From: Neoarius graeffei
Taxonomy: Eukaryota > Chordata > Actinopteri > Siluriformes > Ariidae
Direction of reading: 5' to 3'
Assembly: GCF_027579695.1 (NCBI RefSeq)
Contig: NC_083570.1
Span: 6,939,501-7,003,500, forward strand
Length of the DNA: 64,000 nucleotides
In this document: piece after piece, positions 1-11,888 of the stretch
How positions within the stretch are numbered: the first letter of the stretch is position 1
Layout: each line of letters opens with the position of its first letter
Translations under genes and position numbers: made by a program
The notes under the pieces: generated by a model
The model's input: only the letters and a program-made list of their open reading frames with translations
Databases searched by the model: none
What the model was told of the DNA's origin: nothing

Positions 1-60
1 TTCTTAAAACAATCTGCGAGTTGAACAGAGTTTTTAAAAGTCTGTTTTCTTTGATTCCAG

Positions 61-287
61 AGCATTATGAGCACCACTGGTTCCCTGACGCACCGTTCAG
101 AGGTTCGGGATATCGATGCCTCAGAATCAATCGCAGGATGGAGCCGCTAGTAGGGAAGGCTGCTTACACCAGTGGTCTCAGCATGGAGCAGGTTCGCGCC
201 CTCTTACCGTGTGAGCTGACAGTGTGGGTCGACCCCTACGAAGTGTCCTACCGGATCGGGGAGAACGGGTCCATAGGTGTGCTGTAG
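61..287 (+). CDS. BTG/TOB-family antiproliferative protein, last coding exon (5' part outside window)
   Basis: Last exon of a BTG-family gene. The family binds the CAF1/CNOT7 deadenylase and, for BTG1/2, poly(A)-binding protein, promoting mRNA deadenylation and slowing proliferation. The exon follows a splice acceptor (TTGATTCCAG at 51-60) and encodes BTG box A ([20 protein letters not shown]) and box B ([20 protein letters not shown]), ending GVL-stop. It differs from the downstream copy (32152-32378) by one residue seen by eye, Arg for Lys in box A. The ATG at 21 lies in the intron and is not the start; the first coding exon is left of the window. The C-terminus ends just after box B, shorter than human BTG1 or BTG2. 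Tandem BTG genes such as zebrafish btg5.1/btg5.2 are a possible match but I cannot confirm it. Confidence 0.88.
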
Positions 288-494
288 GAGTCCACACCAC
301 TGCCGCTGGAGACTCATCTCAACTCTGTGATGACCGTCTCCAGCTAATCTCTCAGCACATCTGGCCCACATCTGTTTGACATTTTAAACGATGATTTTAA
401 TGACTGGTCTCGCTGCACGTATATATCCAATTTATTGGATATATTTTGGTTAAGTTCCTTATTTTAACGCCTGTAAATTAATTTTTATTTCATT

Positions 495-557
495 TGTAAA
501 TATTTTGATTTATTATTTTATTACTTGTAAATATTTTGATAATTTTATTTGTAAATA
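495..557 (+). promoter_or_regulatory. Cluster of three Pumilio-response elements in BTG 3'UTR, copy A
   Basis: The octamer TGTAAATA (UGUANAUA consensus) occurs at 495-502, 526-533 and 550-557, with near-matches (GTAAATAT) just after. It sits about 210 bases past the stop codon in very AT-rich 3'UTR, just ahead of an AATAAA signal at 626-631. Pumilio proteins recruit the CCR4-NOT deadenylase, the machinery BTG proteins also bind. Confidence 0.6.
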
Positions 558-625
558 TTAAGATTTTTATTATTCGTAAATATTTAGATATTGTTTTTAG
601 TAAATATTTTTATTAAAGATGATTA

Positions 626-631
626 AATAAA
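626..631 (+). terminator. Polyadenylation signal of BTG copy A
   Basis: AATAAA 339 bases after the stop codon, following the AU-rich tract; the same signal is present in copy B near 32670. Confidence 0.5.
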
Positions 632-984
632 TATATTTTGATTAAAGATGATGCTTCAGTTTTTTTCATAGTGTTTGTTTTACATTTGCATGATGCGTAA
701 TACAGTTTATAAATACAGTAAGTGCACATTTTCGGTGTAACTGTAGCCCATTTGTTGTATAATTTCTGACCCCTCTCTACCGCATCCATCAGTGGAAAGG
801 GTCCATCAGAGGGCCACACTGATCCACTCCTACCAGTGACAGATCCACTGCCTTATCAGTGTTGCTGCTATGAGAATGGTCACCCAGCCAAACAAGTTAA
901 CAAGCAGATTTAAAAGGGCAACATTTAATTCGAGGCAAAAAGGGCAGGGGCTCAAGCACCCCTAAAGCCCTATGTGTGCACGTG

Positions 985-1096
985 CCTGGTTGTGTATTAA
1001 TTTTATCAATCAGATCCTTTTGTTCTTGTTTCCTTATCCGTGAAAGTGTTTGACCCATGACAACTGCTATTTGTTTGACCTTAAACCATTCCCACA
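985..1096 (-). mobile_element. LINE ORF2 scrap (L1/Tx1 group), copy A
   Basis: The minus strand encodes WEWFKVKQIAVVMG and LSRIRKQEQKDLIDKINT, matching the post-endonuclease segment of the larger LINE copies at 16.5, 21.6, 41.4 and 59.3 kb. It is only about 110 bases and has no ends. The same scrap is at 33350-33455, so it predates the segmental duplication. Confidence 0.75.
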
Positions 1097-3667
1097 CGTT
1101 AGGATCTATATGATTGTAGTCAGCAGTGAATTTCAGTTATTTCAACAGGTAAAAAAGGACTAAGCGGCTACAATCTATCAAATATCTATTAAAGTTATGA
1201 CTGTTTGATCCAGATAAAAGCTGCTCTAGACTTTGACTATAAACTGCGATATACAGCTTTAAGACGCTGTTTATCTACTTTAGAAGTTTGTGCCTTTTTG
1301 AAATGGACACTATTTGTGCTGGAATTTATGGACAGCAACGTTTGTCTGGTTGATTTTTATTCGACTAATTTAACATGAATTCGTTGTTCACAGTGTAGAA
1401 TTATCAGGGGAAAAATAGGGTGCGATACTGAGTTCAATCTTTTCAAATGTTACCCATCAACAATACTGGAAATGCCTAATGGATGTGAATTATCACAAAG
1501 AATGATGCATGCACTGATGGCTGGCTTGTTTAAATTGCTCGCAAACTCGCTTTATAAGCAGCTTCAATAAACATTTATATTCTAATATGCGGAGTAGTTA
1601 GAAAAGTTCCCGGCGGCGGCGAGTTGACACAGTGCTGTCATATACACTTGGCTTTGTTTCTTCCCTTCTGAGCGTCTGAGCGTCCGAAGGCGGAGCCACA
1701 TCTGGCGCGTCTTCCGGTTGGCTGTCGGCGCTGTCTGGCAGCGTCACGTGCGGGGGAAGGGGCGGGCAAAACAATCAGTAAACTTGTGGATGGGTAAAGC
1801 TTGAATTCAGATGAAATAAAAAGTTATGAGTGGGTTAGCATTTATAAATTCCAATGTAGATTAAAATAATGTCTATCTATTGTGTTGCATTGAACTGGAA
1901 TAGCCCTTTATGTGCTGTTCAGCACAGTGAAAATGACAGCGCCATGAAAACCTAAATGATGTCCAGATTCTGGAATGCGAGTAAAATATTGATGCGTTTG
2001 ATATTTTGCTTAAATTAAGTGACGTCAACTCACCTTTGTTTATATAGTGCTTTACACATAATGCAGTATATAGTGTGTGACAGAGAGAGAGGTGCTTATG
2101 GAACTGATCAGCCTACAAATAAAAATTTCTTTTCTTTATCATCTTTTCTCGATAAAGAAAAAGATACCACGTTGCTTTGAATGTGATTGGTTGAAGTGGC
2201 TCTCATCAAGAAAACTGGCCAATGACAACTGTGCGCGCGCCTTCTTTTTTGAAAATCCGTCAGTTGGATCCGGCAGAGCGATCGGTAGATCTCTATGGCT
2301 CTGGATACGGCGCGAGCGTCAGTCGGCAGTGTTGCCAGATTGGGCGGTTTTGAATTCTACTTTGCGGGTGTAAAATGGCTTGGGCTGGTTGACAAAAATT
2401 GGGCGGGTTTGACGTTAATTCGGCGGGTTTTTATCAGATGTTTATATAGTTTCACTCCCACTAGAAAGCAGAGATGGGAGAGAATATAAATGTGGCCTTG
2501 GGCAGAAAAGCAAGTGTTGACTAAATTTGTTCTTAAGCAGAAGAGCAATTACTGACTACGCCACCAGGGGACTAAGGAGGGATCGAAGGAGGCACACCAT
2601 GCAAGCACACGTGTCACACTCACTGCAAACAAATCGAAATAAATCAAAAGCACAACAAAAGGAGAATTCCACACAGGCACACGTGAACACACGGAAAATA
2701 GGGGAACACCACCACCTAGGGGATCAGCTACCACCCCACCTTGGGCACTCAGCACCTGAAAAGTAAATAAACAGAAAGGAGGTACGTTTGAAAGGAGGCG
2801 GGTTTGACGTTAGTTCGGCGGGTTTTTATCAGATGTTTATATAGTTTCACTCCCACTAGAAAGCAGAGATGGGAGAGAATGTAAACACCTAAACCGAATG
2901 ATGTTCTTGAATATGCGAAGGAAATCAGGAAAAACAGCTGTCTTTGGTCAACTGAGGCAAGTCAGAGACCTAGTTTACCCAGCACCCCTTAGGTATTTTA
3001 AACAAACAAAATCGAGCATTGGCCTAAATTAATCATTAACAATAAACATTAATCTCATTCAGTATTATTTAAACAAAAAATGTCGATGTAACTGTAAGAC
3101 TAATATGAATGTGTGTAATGTAGTGCAGAAACTGAACTCATAAACTAGTAAATAAGAATGACGCAATCCATTCTCCATTTTCTCTTCTCATGTTACATTC
3201 AGCCATGCATCGCAGCCTCACTTTTTTTTTTTAATTGAAGTATATAAAACAGGTACAATCTAACAAATCCACAAAAATCAGGATAACAGATGAAGAAAAT
3301 ACATGGATGTAGACAAAAATAAATTAAGCAGAATAACTAGGCCTATAAAATTAATAAAACAGGATAAATAAAAATATAAAAAATAAATAACCTCAGCAAT
3401 GCAGATGTTAGATATGCATCGTAGCCTAACATAGCCTACATAATATTCTGCGTGTGCGCCACCTACTGGTGCATGTAGGATTCAGAACACAGCAGATGAT
3501 TGCAGAGTTATAATCTGATTGAACCACACGGAGCCGAGTACCAGATAGCAGATTCTTCACCTCCAGCACTGACGGGCTCATGCTGCTATTTGTTCGATTT
3601 ACAAATAGTATACTGGACTTTAGCTGCATATTTTTACTTTACAAGATAGGCATCAAGTACATTTTAC
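1097..3667. other. Non-coding part of the duplicated block
   Basis: No gene is supported here. A GC-rich stretch with a CACGTG site lies near 1605-1770 between AT-rich flanks. A unit of about 90 bases (beginning near CGGGTTTGACGTTA) occurs at about 2405-2495 and again at 2798-2884, bracketing about 300 bases absent from copy B. A second stretch shared by both copies, 3420-3660, shows no coding pattern. Confidence 0.5.
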
Positions 3668-4330
3668 ATTCTACCAAATCGCAGTGACGTACTTCCGGTT
3701 AACATGAGACGCCCACGCGCGCGCCGTGAGTCAGTACAACGTTGGACGCCGTGGAGTTCAGAGCTGCCTTGTGGTCTTCCTTCCAGAGCTGGGCTTTTTT
3801 TTTTTGGATTAAATTCGGTTTTATACAGGTAATTGATATTTATGGATATATTATATTCCTTTTCTTATAGTTTCTATTATTTTTTTTTCTGTTAGAAATT
3901 TCCAACTTCTTTATGTTTTGGGAGTTGTTTTATTAATGTTAGTCACATGGACTCGTATAACTTCACGAGAGCTTTCATACCTCAGTTGGTGTAAAGCCTA
4001 ACGAGGAACTTTAGGGAAGTAAGTGATAGTTCCCTTAAAAGATTCACTAAGAAGGGAAAGTAAGTGATAGTTTCCCTACAGTCTAAATTCGTAATACTGT
4101 TATTCTACTTAAAAGTCGACAGTGTCATTAAAATTGGGAATAAAAAAGGGAAGTAAGTGTTAGTTCCCTAGCAAAAAAAAAAAAGGGGGGGAAAGTAAGT
4201 GATGGTTTCCCTACAAATGATCCACAGTCGTATGAATTTTGGGAAACACTACGTTCATAATCTTCGATCTAGCTTTGCTTCGAAGAATATTCAATGAGTG
4301 GCATACAACTCTGCTGTATGGATGCTCCAA
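3668..4330 (+). repeat. Left inverted terminal repeat of the DIRS element
   Basis: Matches 35626-36239 directly and 36265-36887 in inverted orientation. It contains four iterations of a short imperfect hairpin motif of the form GGGAA-GTAAGTGATAGTT-CCC (about 4012-4214). It lies in the duplicated block, so the insertion predates the duplication. Confidence 0.75.
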
Positions 4331-4485
4331 ACGGAATTTCGTTGTTCTTTTTTGAGACAATGACAATAAATATTCAGAATCTGAATAAGACTTGTGAATT
4401 CCTATTCACACTACATATTACCTGTTCAGATTCTGAATCTGAATAAGACTTGTGAATTCCTATTCACACTACATATATTAATTAC

Positions 4486-5385
4486 TTGTTCACGGCAATT
4501 AATGTGTGTGACCCAGGAACCTCAACTGAAACCACATCCTCAGAAGATTTGAAAACTTCTATATCTGCCATGTTTTCAGAGATGAAAACTGATCTGAAAC
4601 AACATGTAGAACAGTTTGTTGCGACTGCCATCGAAAACTACGCTTATAATGAAGATTTCTGGAGTGATGAAGAGGAGGAATCTGACGGGAATATCTCTAA
4701 CGCAGATCTTGCTGGTGACTTAGAAAAATTTCTTTCTCAAGATAAAGATCAACAGAAAGCGAAAAATGCTGCCGCAAGTGAGTTCCAGGACCTCGCCCAG
4801 GAGTTTGCCACAAGTGAGAAAACAAGCCCACCAATCGATGACGATCTGGTGAAGATCATAGATGGTCTCATCAATGACAAACTACCCAAAGCAAAACTCG
4901 ACGAGCTTACTGACAAATATGCCAGACCGGAAAATTGTAAGCTCTTACTGGCTCCTAAGATGAACAGGACTGTGTGGACTCAGCTTAAAGACAACACCAA
5001 GAAAGCAGATACTGGAATGCAGAGATGTCAACGGATGTTTTTAACTGCAGCTTATGCTATCCTTGATGCCTCGAAAACAGCATCCAGAGAAATGAAAACC
5101 AAACTAGTCCATGCTTTGGTGCTTATCCTGTCTGGCAATAGAGAAATCAATCTGAAGAGAAGAGAGCTGCTAAAGCCAGATCTCAATGCCCAATACAATG
5201 CTTTATGCAATGCCTCAACTCCTATTACAACAGAGTTGTTTGGTGATGATGTGGGGAAAGAAATTGATGCAGTGACCAAAGCAAACAAGTTGGGGGAAAA
5301 AAGCTTATACCCCCTAGGAAGAGTCGTGGTTCACGCTTTCAGCCCTATGGCCAGGGAAGGTCTTCAGATCGCTTTGGCTCAGTGA
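4486..5385 (+). pseudogene. Gag-like first ORF of the DIRS fossil
   Basis: A long open stretch of about 300 codons, very acidic around residues 58-70 (DEEEESDGN) and then helical and lysine-rich. Position ahead of the reverse transcriptase, length and composition fit the gag-like ORF of DIRS elements. No zinc knuckle is visible. Part of a broken element. Confidence 0.6.
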
Positions 5386-5739
5386 GGGGTCGTTATGGCG
5401 GTCGAGGATTCAACAGGCCTTTTTTAGGGGAAAGATACGCCGACCGCAGGAGGACGTCGGCGAAGTCCGCATCCTAGAACAAGAGCACTCAGAATTAACT
5501 CCTCCACAACAGGTCAGCTATGATAACTTGATAAATATGCTACTCGGGTCACAACAGCTTTTTATAGCTGGGCAAATAAGCCGTTATTTGAAGGAATGGA
5601 GAAAGATCACTACGGATCCTTACATTTTGCAATGTGTAAGCAACTGTCCCATTGAATTTGACTATGATCCCTCCTGTATCCAAAATGTCACTATGAGCAT
5701 AAATTCTCCCCAGCTCAACAAGAGGCCATTGGCAATGAA

Positions 5740-6900
5740 ATGGAGACATTTTTGAACAAGCATATTATTGAGCCTGCAGTCCCAGAACCAGAAGAAGTTA
5801 TTTCACCCATTTTTGTTACCCCCAAAAAAGAACCAGGAACGTTCAGGGTTATATTCAACCTTCAATCTCTGAATGACACGGTTACCTACCACAAGTTTAA
5901 AATGGATACTGTTGAATCAGCTATCAAATTAATGAAACAAGGATGCTACATGTCATCTATAGATTTACGCGATGCTTATTATTCAGTCCCCATCGAGCCC
6001 CAGTTTAGGAATTACCTCAAATTTATCTGGAGGGGTAGATTGTTCCAATATACGGCACTGCCCATGGGTTTATCCAGCAGCCCTCGAATATTTTACCAAG
6101 ATTTTGAAACCGGTATTTGCCACCTTGCGATCCCAGTTTGGACACTCATGTCTGGGATATATCGATGATTCATTTTGTACTGCAGACACACTTGCTCTAT
6201 GTCAAGAAGCCACCTTGCATGCGGCCCAGTTATTCACTAAGCTTGGTTTTGTTGTACATCCCACCAAGTCTGTATTTCATCCCTGTCAGTCTTTGGAGTT
6301 TCTGGGATTCGTTTTAGATTCTGCCCATATGAGAGTCACTATTCCAGAGAGAAAAGTATCCAAAATTGTGAGTTTGTGCCAGAATTTTCTACAGGACAAA
6401 CTTTTCACCATTCGCGAGGTAGCTTCGCTTATTGGAACTCTTGTCTCTAGATTCCCTGGGGTTGAGTTGGGACCACTACATTATAGATCCTTAGAGCGAG
6501 ATAAAGACATTGCCCTATGTAGAGCTTTGGGCAGTTTTGATGACTGCATGTCCTTATCGAAAGAAAGCCGAGTAGAGTTGAACTGGTGGATATGCTCCAT
6601 CCCTCACAGTTCTCGAATCATTGACCATGGGGTGCCGGAGGTTGTCCTTAACACTGATGCTTCTGGAAGGGGATAGGGTGCTACTTCGGGCAGTTGTTCT
6701 ACTCAGGGTTTGTGGTCGCCTGAGAAGGCTTCTTACCATATCAATGTTTTAGAATTATTGGCTGTCAAATTGGGCTTAAGAGCTCTTCTTGATCAAACTC
6801 GAAATCAACACATCCATATCACTTCAGACAATACCACGACAGTGATCTACATTAATACCATGGGAGGTTGTAGGGCTCCAGCTTGTTGACACCATTGCAA
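5740..6900 (+). pseudogene. Reverse transcriptase and RNase H region of the DIRS fossil
   Basis: Recognisable reverse-transcriptase blocks: FRVIFNLQSLND, SSIDLRDAYYSVPI, ALPMGLSSSPRIF and the YIDD active-site box, followed by an RNase H start (LNTDASGRG). This order matches DIRS and Ngaro polymerases. The region is broken and is treated as a fossil. Confidence 0.8.
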
Positions 6901-7429
6901 AAGATATTTGGTCATGGGTGGTAGAACGTGAGAACTGGCTGTCCGCAGCGCATGTAGCTGGAATTCGAAATACCACTGCAGATCATTTATCACTCCAGTT
7001 GAACCCTGAGGTGGAATGGGAACTGAGTCCTAATATATTCAGGAAGCTTACGCACTGTTTTGGTGTTCCTGATATTGACTTGTTTGCAAGTAGACTGAAC
7101 CACAAGGTTAAGTCCTACGTGTCATGGAAGCCTGACCCGCACTCAACATGTATAGATGCTTTCTCGTTAAATTGGGGAGAATTTGCTAATGCCTATGCTT
7201 TTCCCCCGTTTTGTCTAATTGGCAGGTGCCTTCAGAAGGTCACCCTAGAGCAAGCCACCTTGATCATTGTTGTCCCAATGTGGAAAACACAAGTATGGTT
7301 CACCAATTTACTAAGGCTGTTGATCGATCGTCCTCGAGTTGTCCGAGTGACCAAGGGAATCCTCTCAAACCCACTGCACGGCAAGGTCCATCCACTGAGT
7401 CCCAAACTCCATCTTCTGGTATGCAGAAT

Positions 7430-7720
7430 ATCAGGAAGGAGTTCTCTAAGCACAACATACCTTCAGAAATTATCGAGGTCCTCCTATGTGCCTGGCGAGA
7501 CGGAACAGAGAAGCAATATAACGTCTACCTGCACAAATGGACCCAGTTTTGTTTACAAAGGAAAGTGGATTCCATGCAGCCCACTGTGAATGATGTGCTC
7601 GAGTTTCTCCACGATTGGTACAAGAAGGGCTTAGTCTATTCCACTATGAACACAGCGCATTCAGCTTTATCTAATTATTTAATGGGCACACCCTTATCTG
7701 GAACTCGTTATACTGTGGCC
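7430..7720 (+). pseudogene. Tyrosine-recombinase N-terminal region of the DIRS fossil
   Basis: A helical segment (EVLLCAWRDGTEKQYNVYLH, then FLHDWYKKGLVYSTMNTAHS) resembles the core-binding domain of DIRS tyrosine recombinases. The catalytic half is absent because the element ends where another repeat begins. Confidence 0.6.
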
Positions 7721-7721
7721 A

Positions 7722-7860
7722 AATGTGATTTAACTGCATACACTTCATGGACAGAAAGAAAGGACAAAATGGGAAAAGAAAATAAATGACCTGAAACCCT
7801 TCGAATCTCACTTTGGGACAGGACCAGTTTAGGGCTAATAATGAGGTAAAACAATTCAAT
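7722..7860. repeat. Unclassified dispersed repeat, copy 1
   Basis: About 130 bases that recur in inverted orientation at 38025-38106 and 38486-38516, where a SINE splits the copy. Family unknown. It replaces the right part of the DIRS element. From 7860 to about 8190 I see no gene and no repeat that I can name. Confidence 0.55.
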
Positions 7861-8189
7861 AATGATGTGATTTCAAACAGGGGATGTCAACAGGTGATTG
7901 TAGTCATGATTCGGTAAAAATCAGGACCCAGGAAAAGCCCAGTCTGTCTTCGAACGGCAACATTATAAAATGGTAAACGCTTTACTGTCCCACCGTTTTC
8001 TGATTTGAGGTTGTGGATATGCTGGTCATGATTACATCTTTTTTAAAAGTATTTGGTCTCTTAATATTATTCTGGTCGTTCCAGTGACTCCATAGTTATT
8101 GTGATGCTCCACCATGTGGGTACTCTGCTCGAGATACCTGTATGAACCTGAAGGGAATCGACTACATACACATCCACTTTAAATGAATA

Positions 8190-8885
8190 AAGAAGGCCAC
8201 TCTTTAGTCATAACATGGCTGCAGAAAGAAGCCGCTCCAGTCACCTGATCAACAAAACTTGATAAAAGAAGAAGGATTTGTGAATGAAAACAGACAACGT
8301 ACAGGCAGCCCCAGAAATACCACCAGCTGATTTGGGCAGCAAAATTGTGATTAAAATCAAGAAAAGGAGCCGAGAAACAGCAGCAAGTCTTGATCTCGAT
8401 GAGAATTAGCAGATACAACTAGATGAGATACGATTCAAATCAGGACCATGGAGCATGGGGACAGAGGAAGAGTAACGCTGCAGAAACCATTCATCAGCCT
8501 CAAGAAGAAGAAAATAAAGGTGACATCTGCAAAAGAACACACAGAAACACAGCAGCTTCTGGAGAAACATCTTATTTTCAGATGAATCCAAACTGAACTT
8601 GGATGGATGTGGTGGTCGAGTGTTTGTGTGGAGAAAGCCAGGAGAAGAATTCCAGTCAAACTGCACTAAGGTACGATAAAGCACGGAGGAGGCTGGGGCT
8701 GTTTCTCCTACAGCGCTGTTGGTGAGCTTGTGTTCAATAACGGCATCATGAACGTTCAGAAATCTGCAGAGAAATGATTCAACCAACAGAAGTGGATTTT
8801 TCAGAAGGATAATGAACCAAAGCAGATGACTGACCGCGATAAACATGTCTCTGCCAACCGTACTGAACACGGTTGTACACAATTA
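8190..8885 (+). pseudogene. Tc1-like transposase relic
   Basis: The plus strand at about 8574-8690 reads LFSDESKLNLDG followed by RVFVWRKPGEEFQ, the well-known block around the second catalytic Asp of Tc1 transposases; further weak similarity continues to about 8830 (a GVWGCFS-like segment). The N-terminal part is eroded by stops and shifts and no terminal repeats are evident. Old, immobile DNA-transposon remnant just upstream of the finTRIM gene. Confidence 0.75.
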
Positions 8886-9410
8886 TACACAAAATATACA
8901 GATAAAAAAGGAAAAGTTTCCTGTAACTTGTTTAAATGATCAATAAAACATCATCTTTTTATCATCTAAACCTTTATCTTTCTGGCTGCTGAGTCATTAA
9001 TATCGCGACGTTCTCTTCTGCATTTCCTGGACAGAAAGTTTCTTCCTGAATTCGACAAGAAAGAGGAGGAAATGTGTGAATTAGTGAAGGTCAGAAGTGT
9101 GTGTTGTGATGGAGAAAACAAAAGAGATGGATTGTGTTTGTGTTCAAACCCTTTAGATGAAGAGAGTTGGACTTCCAGATTTTTCTGAATGTTGTCTTTT
9201 TTTTTTTTCACTGTGTTTTTTTGGACATTTTAGTGGAGTCCTCTGAATCAACGTTCATAAAATGTCATGAAATTAATCCTAACCAGTGCAGCTACATGGG
9301 TTATATTTCTGCACTGAAAGGAGATGAAATGGTTAATAGAGGAGTGTTCATGACCTCTCTGTGTTTGTGCTCCTCTTCTTCCTATCACTCTCTCTCTTTC
9401 ACACACAGGA

Positions 9411-11467
9411 CCAGGAAGTGACTCGTCATTTCAGAGAAAACAAAACTGATCTCTCTCTCTTTCGGTGTGAGTTCAGGAAAATGGCAGAGGCCAGTATTTC
9501 AGTAGATCAGCTTTCTGTGGACCAGTTCATGTGTCCAGTGTGTCTGGATCTCCTGAAGGATCCGGTGGCTATCCCCTGTGGTCACAGTTTCTGTAAGGCG
9601 TGTATTAATGGCTTCTGGGATCAGAAGGGCGTCTACAGCTGTCCTCAGTGCAGAGACACTTTCACTACAAGGCCTGTTCTACGCAGAAACAACATGCTGG
9701 CTGAAGTGGTGGAGAAACTGAAGAAGACTGAAGTCCAAGATGTGGAGTGTGATTTCTGCACCGGGAGAAAAAACAAAGCCGTCAAGTCCTGTCTGGTGTG
9801 TTTGACTTCGTTTTGTGAAACTCATCTGAAACCTCATCTTGAAGTTCCTGCTTTGAAAAAACACACATTAATTGAAGCCTCAGCAAAACTCCAAGAGAAG
9901 ATCTGCTCTGAACATAACAAGCTGATTGAGATCTACTGTCGTACTGATCAAACCTGCATCTGTTATTTGTGCATGTTGGAGAAACATAAAGACCATGACG
10001 CTGTTTCACTTGCAACAGAAAGAGATGAGAAACAGGTGAGAACTAGAAATCTTTCCAGAATTAAATTATCTTAATTATAGTTTCCCATCTAGAAACAGGT
10101 GCTTTAGTCAGTGATATGATTTGAACTTTAATTTCAATGTGTGTCTCAATCAGAAGGATTCTGTAAAAGCTGATTAAAATTGTCTGTGTTCTGGTGAACA
10201 GAGTATTAAATTTATCTTCAGTGATGGTCGTAATCTGGTTAGGGGTGGGTTTCCTGATAACGTTGCCCTTTAGACCTAAAGAGAGAGTTGAGAGACTCTC
10301 TTAAGGAACGACCGTTGTCTCTGTACGTGCTTTTCCCGAACTCACTCGTAAGAAGGAGTCTAAAGAGCAACAGGACGATGAGCGTCTTTGCAGTTTGCGT
10401 CCCCGATATAGGCATTAGTAGCTGCTAAAACAATCATATTAGACATAACTAACAGTGTCCAAGTTAACTAACTATGTGTAAACATTAGACGTGGATAAGA
10501 CTATGGCAGCTTGGCGGGCAAATCCACAGAAAGTCACTTGACTAATCAGACTGCATAGAATAAAATGTTTATATCCCTCAATATGCTTCTGCAGGTGGGA
10601 TAGTGAGTTTTTGTAGGCTGTGATGTGCTCCGTTTTAGGTAAACAAAGCAAACATTTAAAATGAAACGACTCTTTATTCCTCTCAGAAAAGTGAACCATG
10701 GGTTCTAGCTATAGAACCGTGGGTGTGTGCATTCCCCAGAAGAACCGCCTCCTTCCATTCTGCCATCAACTGATCATGTTAAATAATGCTGCGGAGAAAT
10801 CATTGATCTTGATTTTATCCAGTCTATGGACGTGACGTGACCCTAGTGATTACTGATAGACTGTCTCAGTGTCACCTGCGGAAAAACCAGTCACGTTTTA
10901 GAAAAGAAAAGAAAAAAACATCCACTTTCAAAGCTGCTTCATAGTAACGAGTAACGAGGACCTTGATAGAAATGTAGTGGAGTAAAAAGTACGATATTTG
11001 TCTTTCAAATGTAGTGAAGTTAAAGTCATAAGTTTCCAAAAAAAATACTCAAGTAAAGTACAGATACTCAAAAAGTGTACTTCAGTACAGAACTCAAGTA
11101 AATGTACTTCGTTACTGTCCACCTCTGATAATTAACTCGATGTATTTGCAATGTAGAAGAAAACTAATTGAACACCACCAGCAGATTCAACCCCAGTTTC
11201 CCCCGCTGACTGTGAGAGTCCCTCAGAGCCGCATGCGCATTCTGTGGATTCGGCAGCGAGCGAGTCGCTCTTTGTTTTGAATGAGTGCTCCGGGTCTCTC
11301 GTAAATTCCGAGCAAACTAAAGGACGACTTGTGCTACGATGTTGTTTGGGAAAACCACGTTAGCTTGATGATGGATCTTAAGACGTCATTTAAAACTCTC
11401 TTGGCCTTAAGAGGCTTTCGGGAAACCCAGCCCAGATCAGTTAGTGAACATTTCTCTCTCTCTCACA

Positions 11468-11524
<57 letters not shown>

Positions 11525-11826
11525 ACCTTCAGAGTGAAACATGAATGTACTTTGAACTGACATTAATATGGAACCAGTTCGCTCGTACTGTATAAAAAGC
11601 TGAATGTATTTTATTTGTCCTCAGAGTGAGTTAAAGGAGGAGCAGATGAAATCCCAGCAGAGAATCCAGGAGAAGCAGAAGAAGGTGCAGGAGCTGAAAC
11701 AGGCTGTGAACACTATAAAGGTGAGCAGTGAGCAGAGACAGAGCTGCTCCTAGAAACACACACAACATGGACAACGAGTCATTTACAGTCCCAGTAAGAG
11801 AGGGAATGATAGATGAGCTTTAAATC

Positions 11827-11888
<62 letters not shown>

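Larger units (their letters stand above)
1..4330. repeat. Segmental duplication, copy A (partner 32092-36240)
   Basis: Near-identical sequence recurs in the same orientation 32,091 bases downstream for most of its length. It contains a BTG last exon and 3'UTR, a LINE scrap, a GC-rich stretch near 1605-1770 and the left terminal repeat of a DIRS element. The copies differ by indels: copy A lacks about 310 bases present at 32958-33270, and copy A has an extra ~400 bases at about 2400-2810 bounded by a repeated ~90-base unit. The start of the duplicated unit lies outside the window on this side. Confidence 0.93.
3668..7722 (+). mobile_element. DIRS-type (tyrosine-recombinase) retrotransposon fossil, right end lost
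   Basis: Recognised by its parts in order: a left terminal repeat (3668 to about 4330) that appears in inverted orientation elsewhere (36265-36887), a gag-like acidic ORF (4486-5385), a reverse transcriptase with RNase H (about 5740-6900) and the start of a tyrosine recombinase (about 7430-7720). DIRS elements characteristically have inverted terminal repeats and a recombinase instead of an integrase. The right end is missing: a different repeat begins at about 7722. The element is broken at several points and is non-functional; moderately old. Confidence 0.8.

Noticed and set aside
21-60. ATG at position 21 as the start of the BTG protein
   Set aside because: It lies before a splice acceptor (TTCCAG at 55-60), and the copy at 31658-32378 shows that the N-terminus comes from a separate exon.
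10472-11122. Minus-strand ORFs in finTRIM intron 1 as genes
   Set aside because: Short, low-complexity peptides inside a probable transposon; no conserved pattern.
11329-11544. ORFs across the CA/GT microsatellites (also 11820-12041 and 19649-19957)
   Set aside because: Peptides are His-Thr or Cys-Val runs produced by the dinucleotide repeats.
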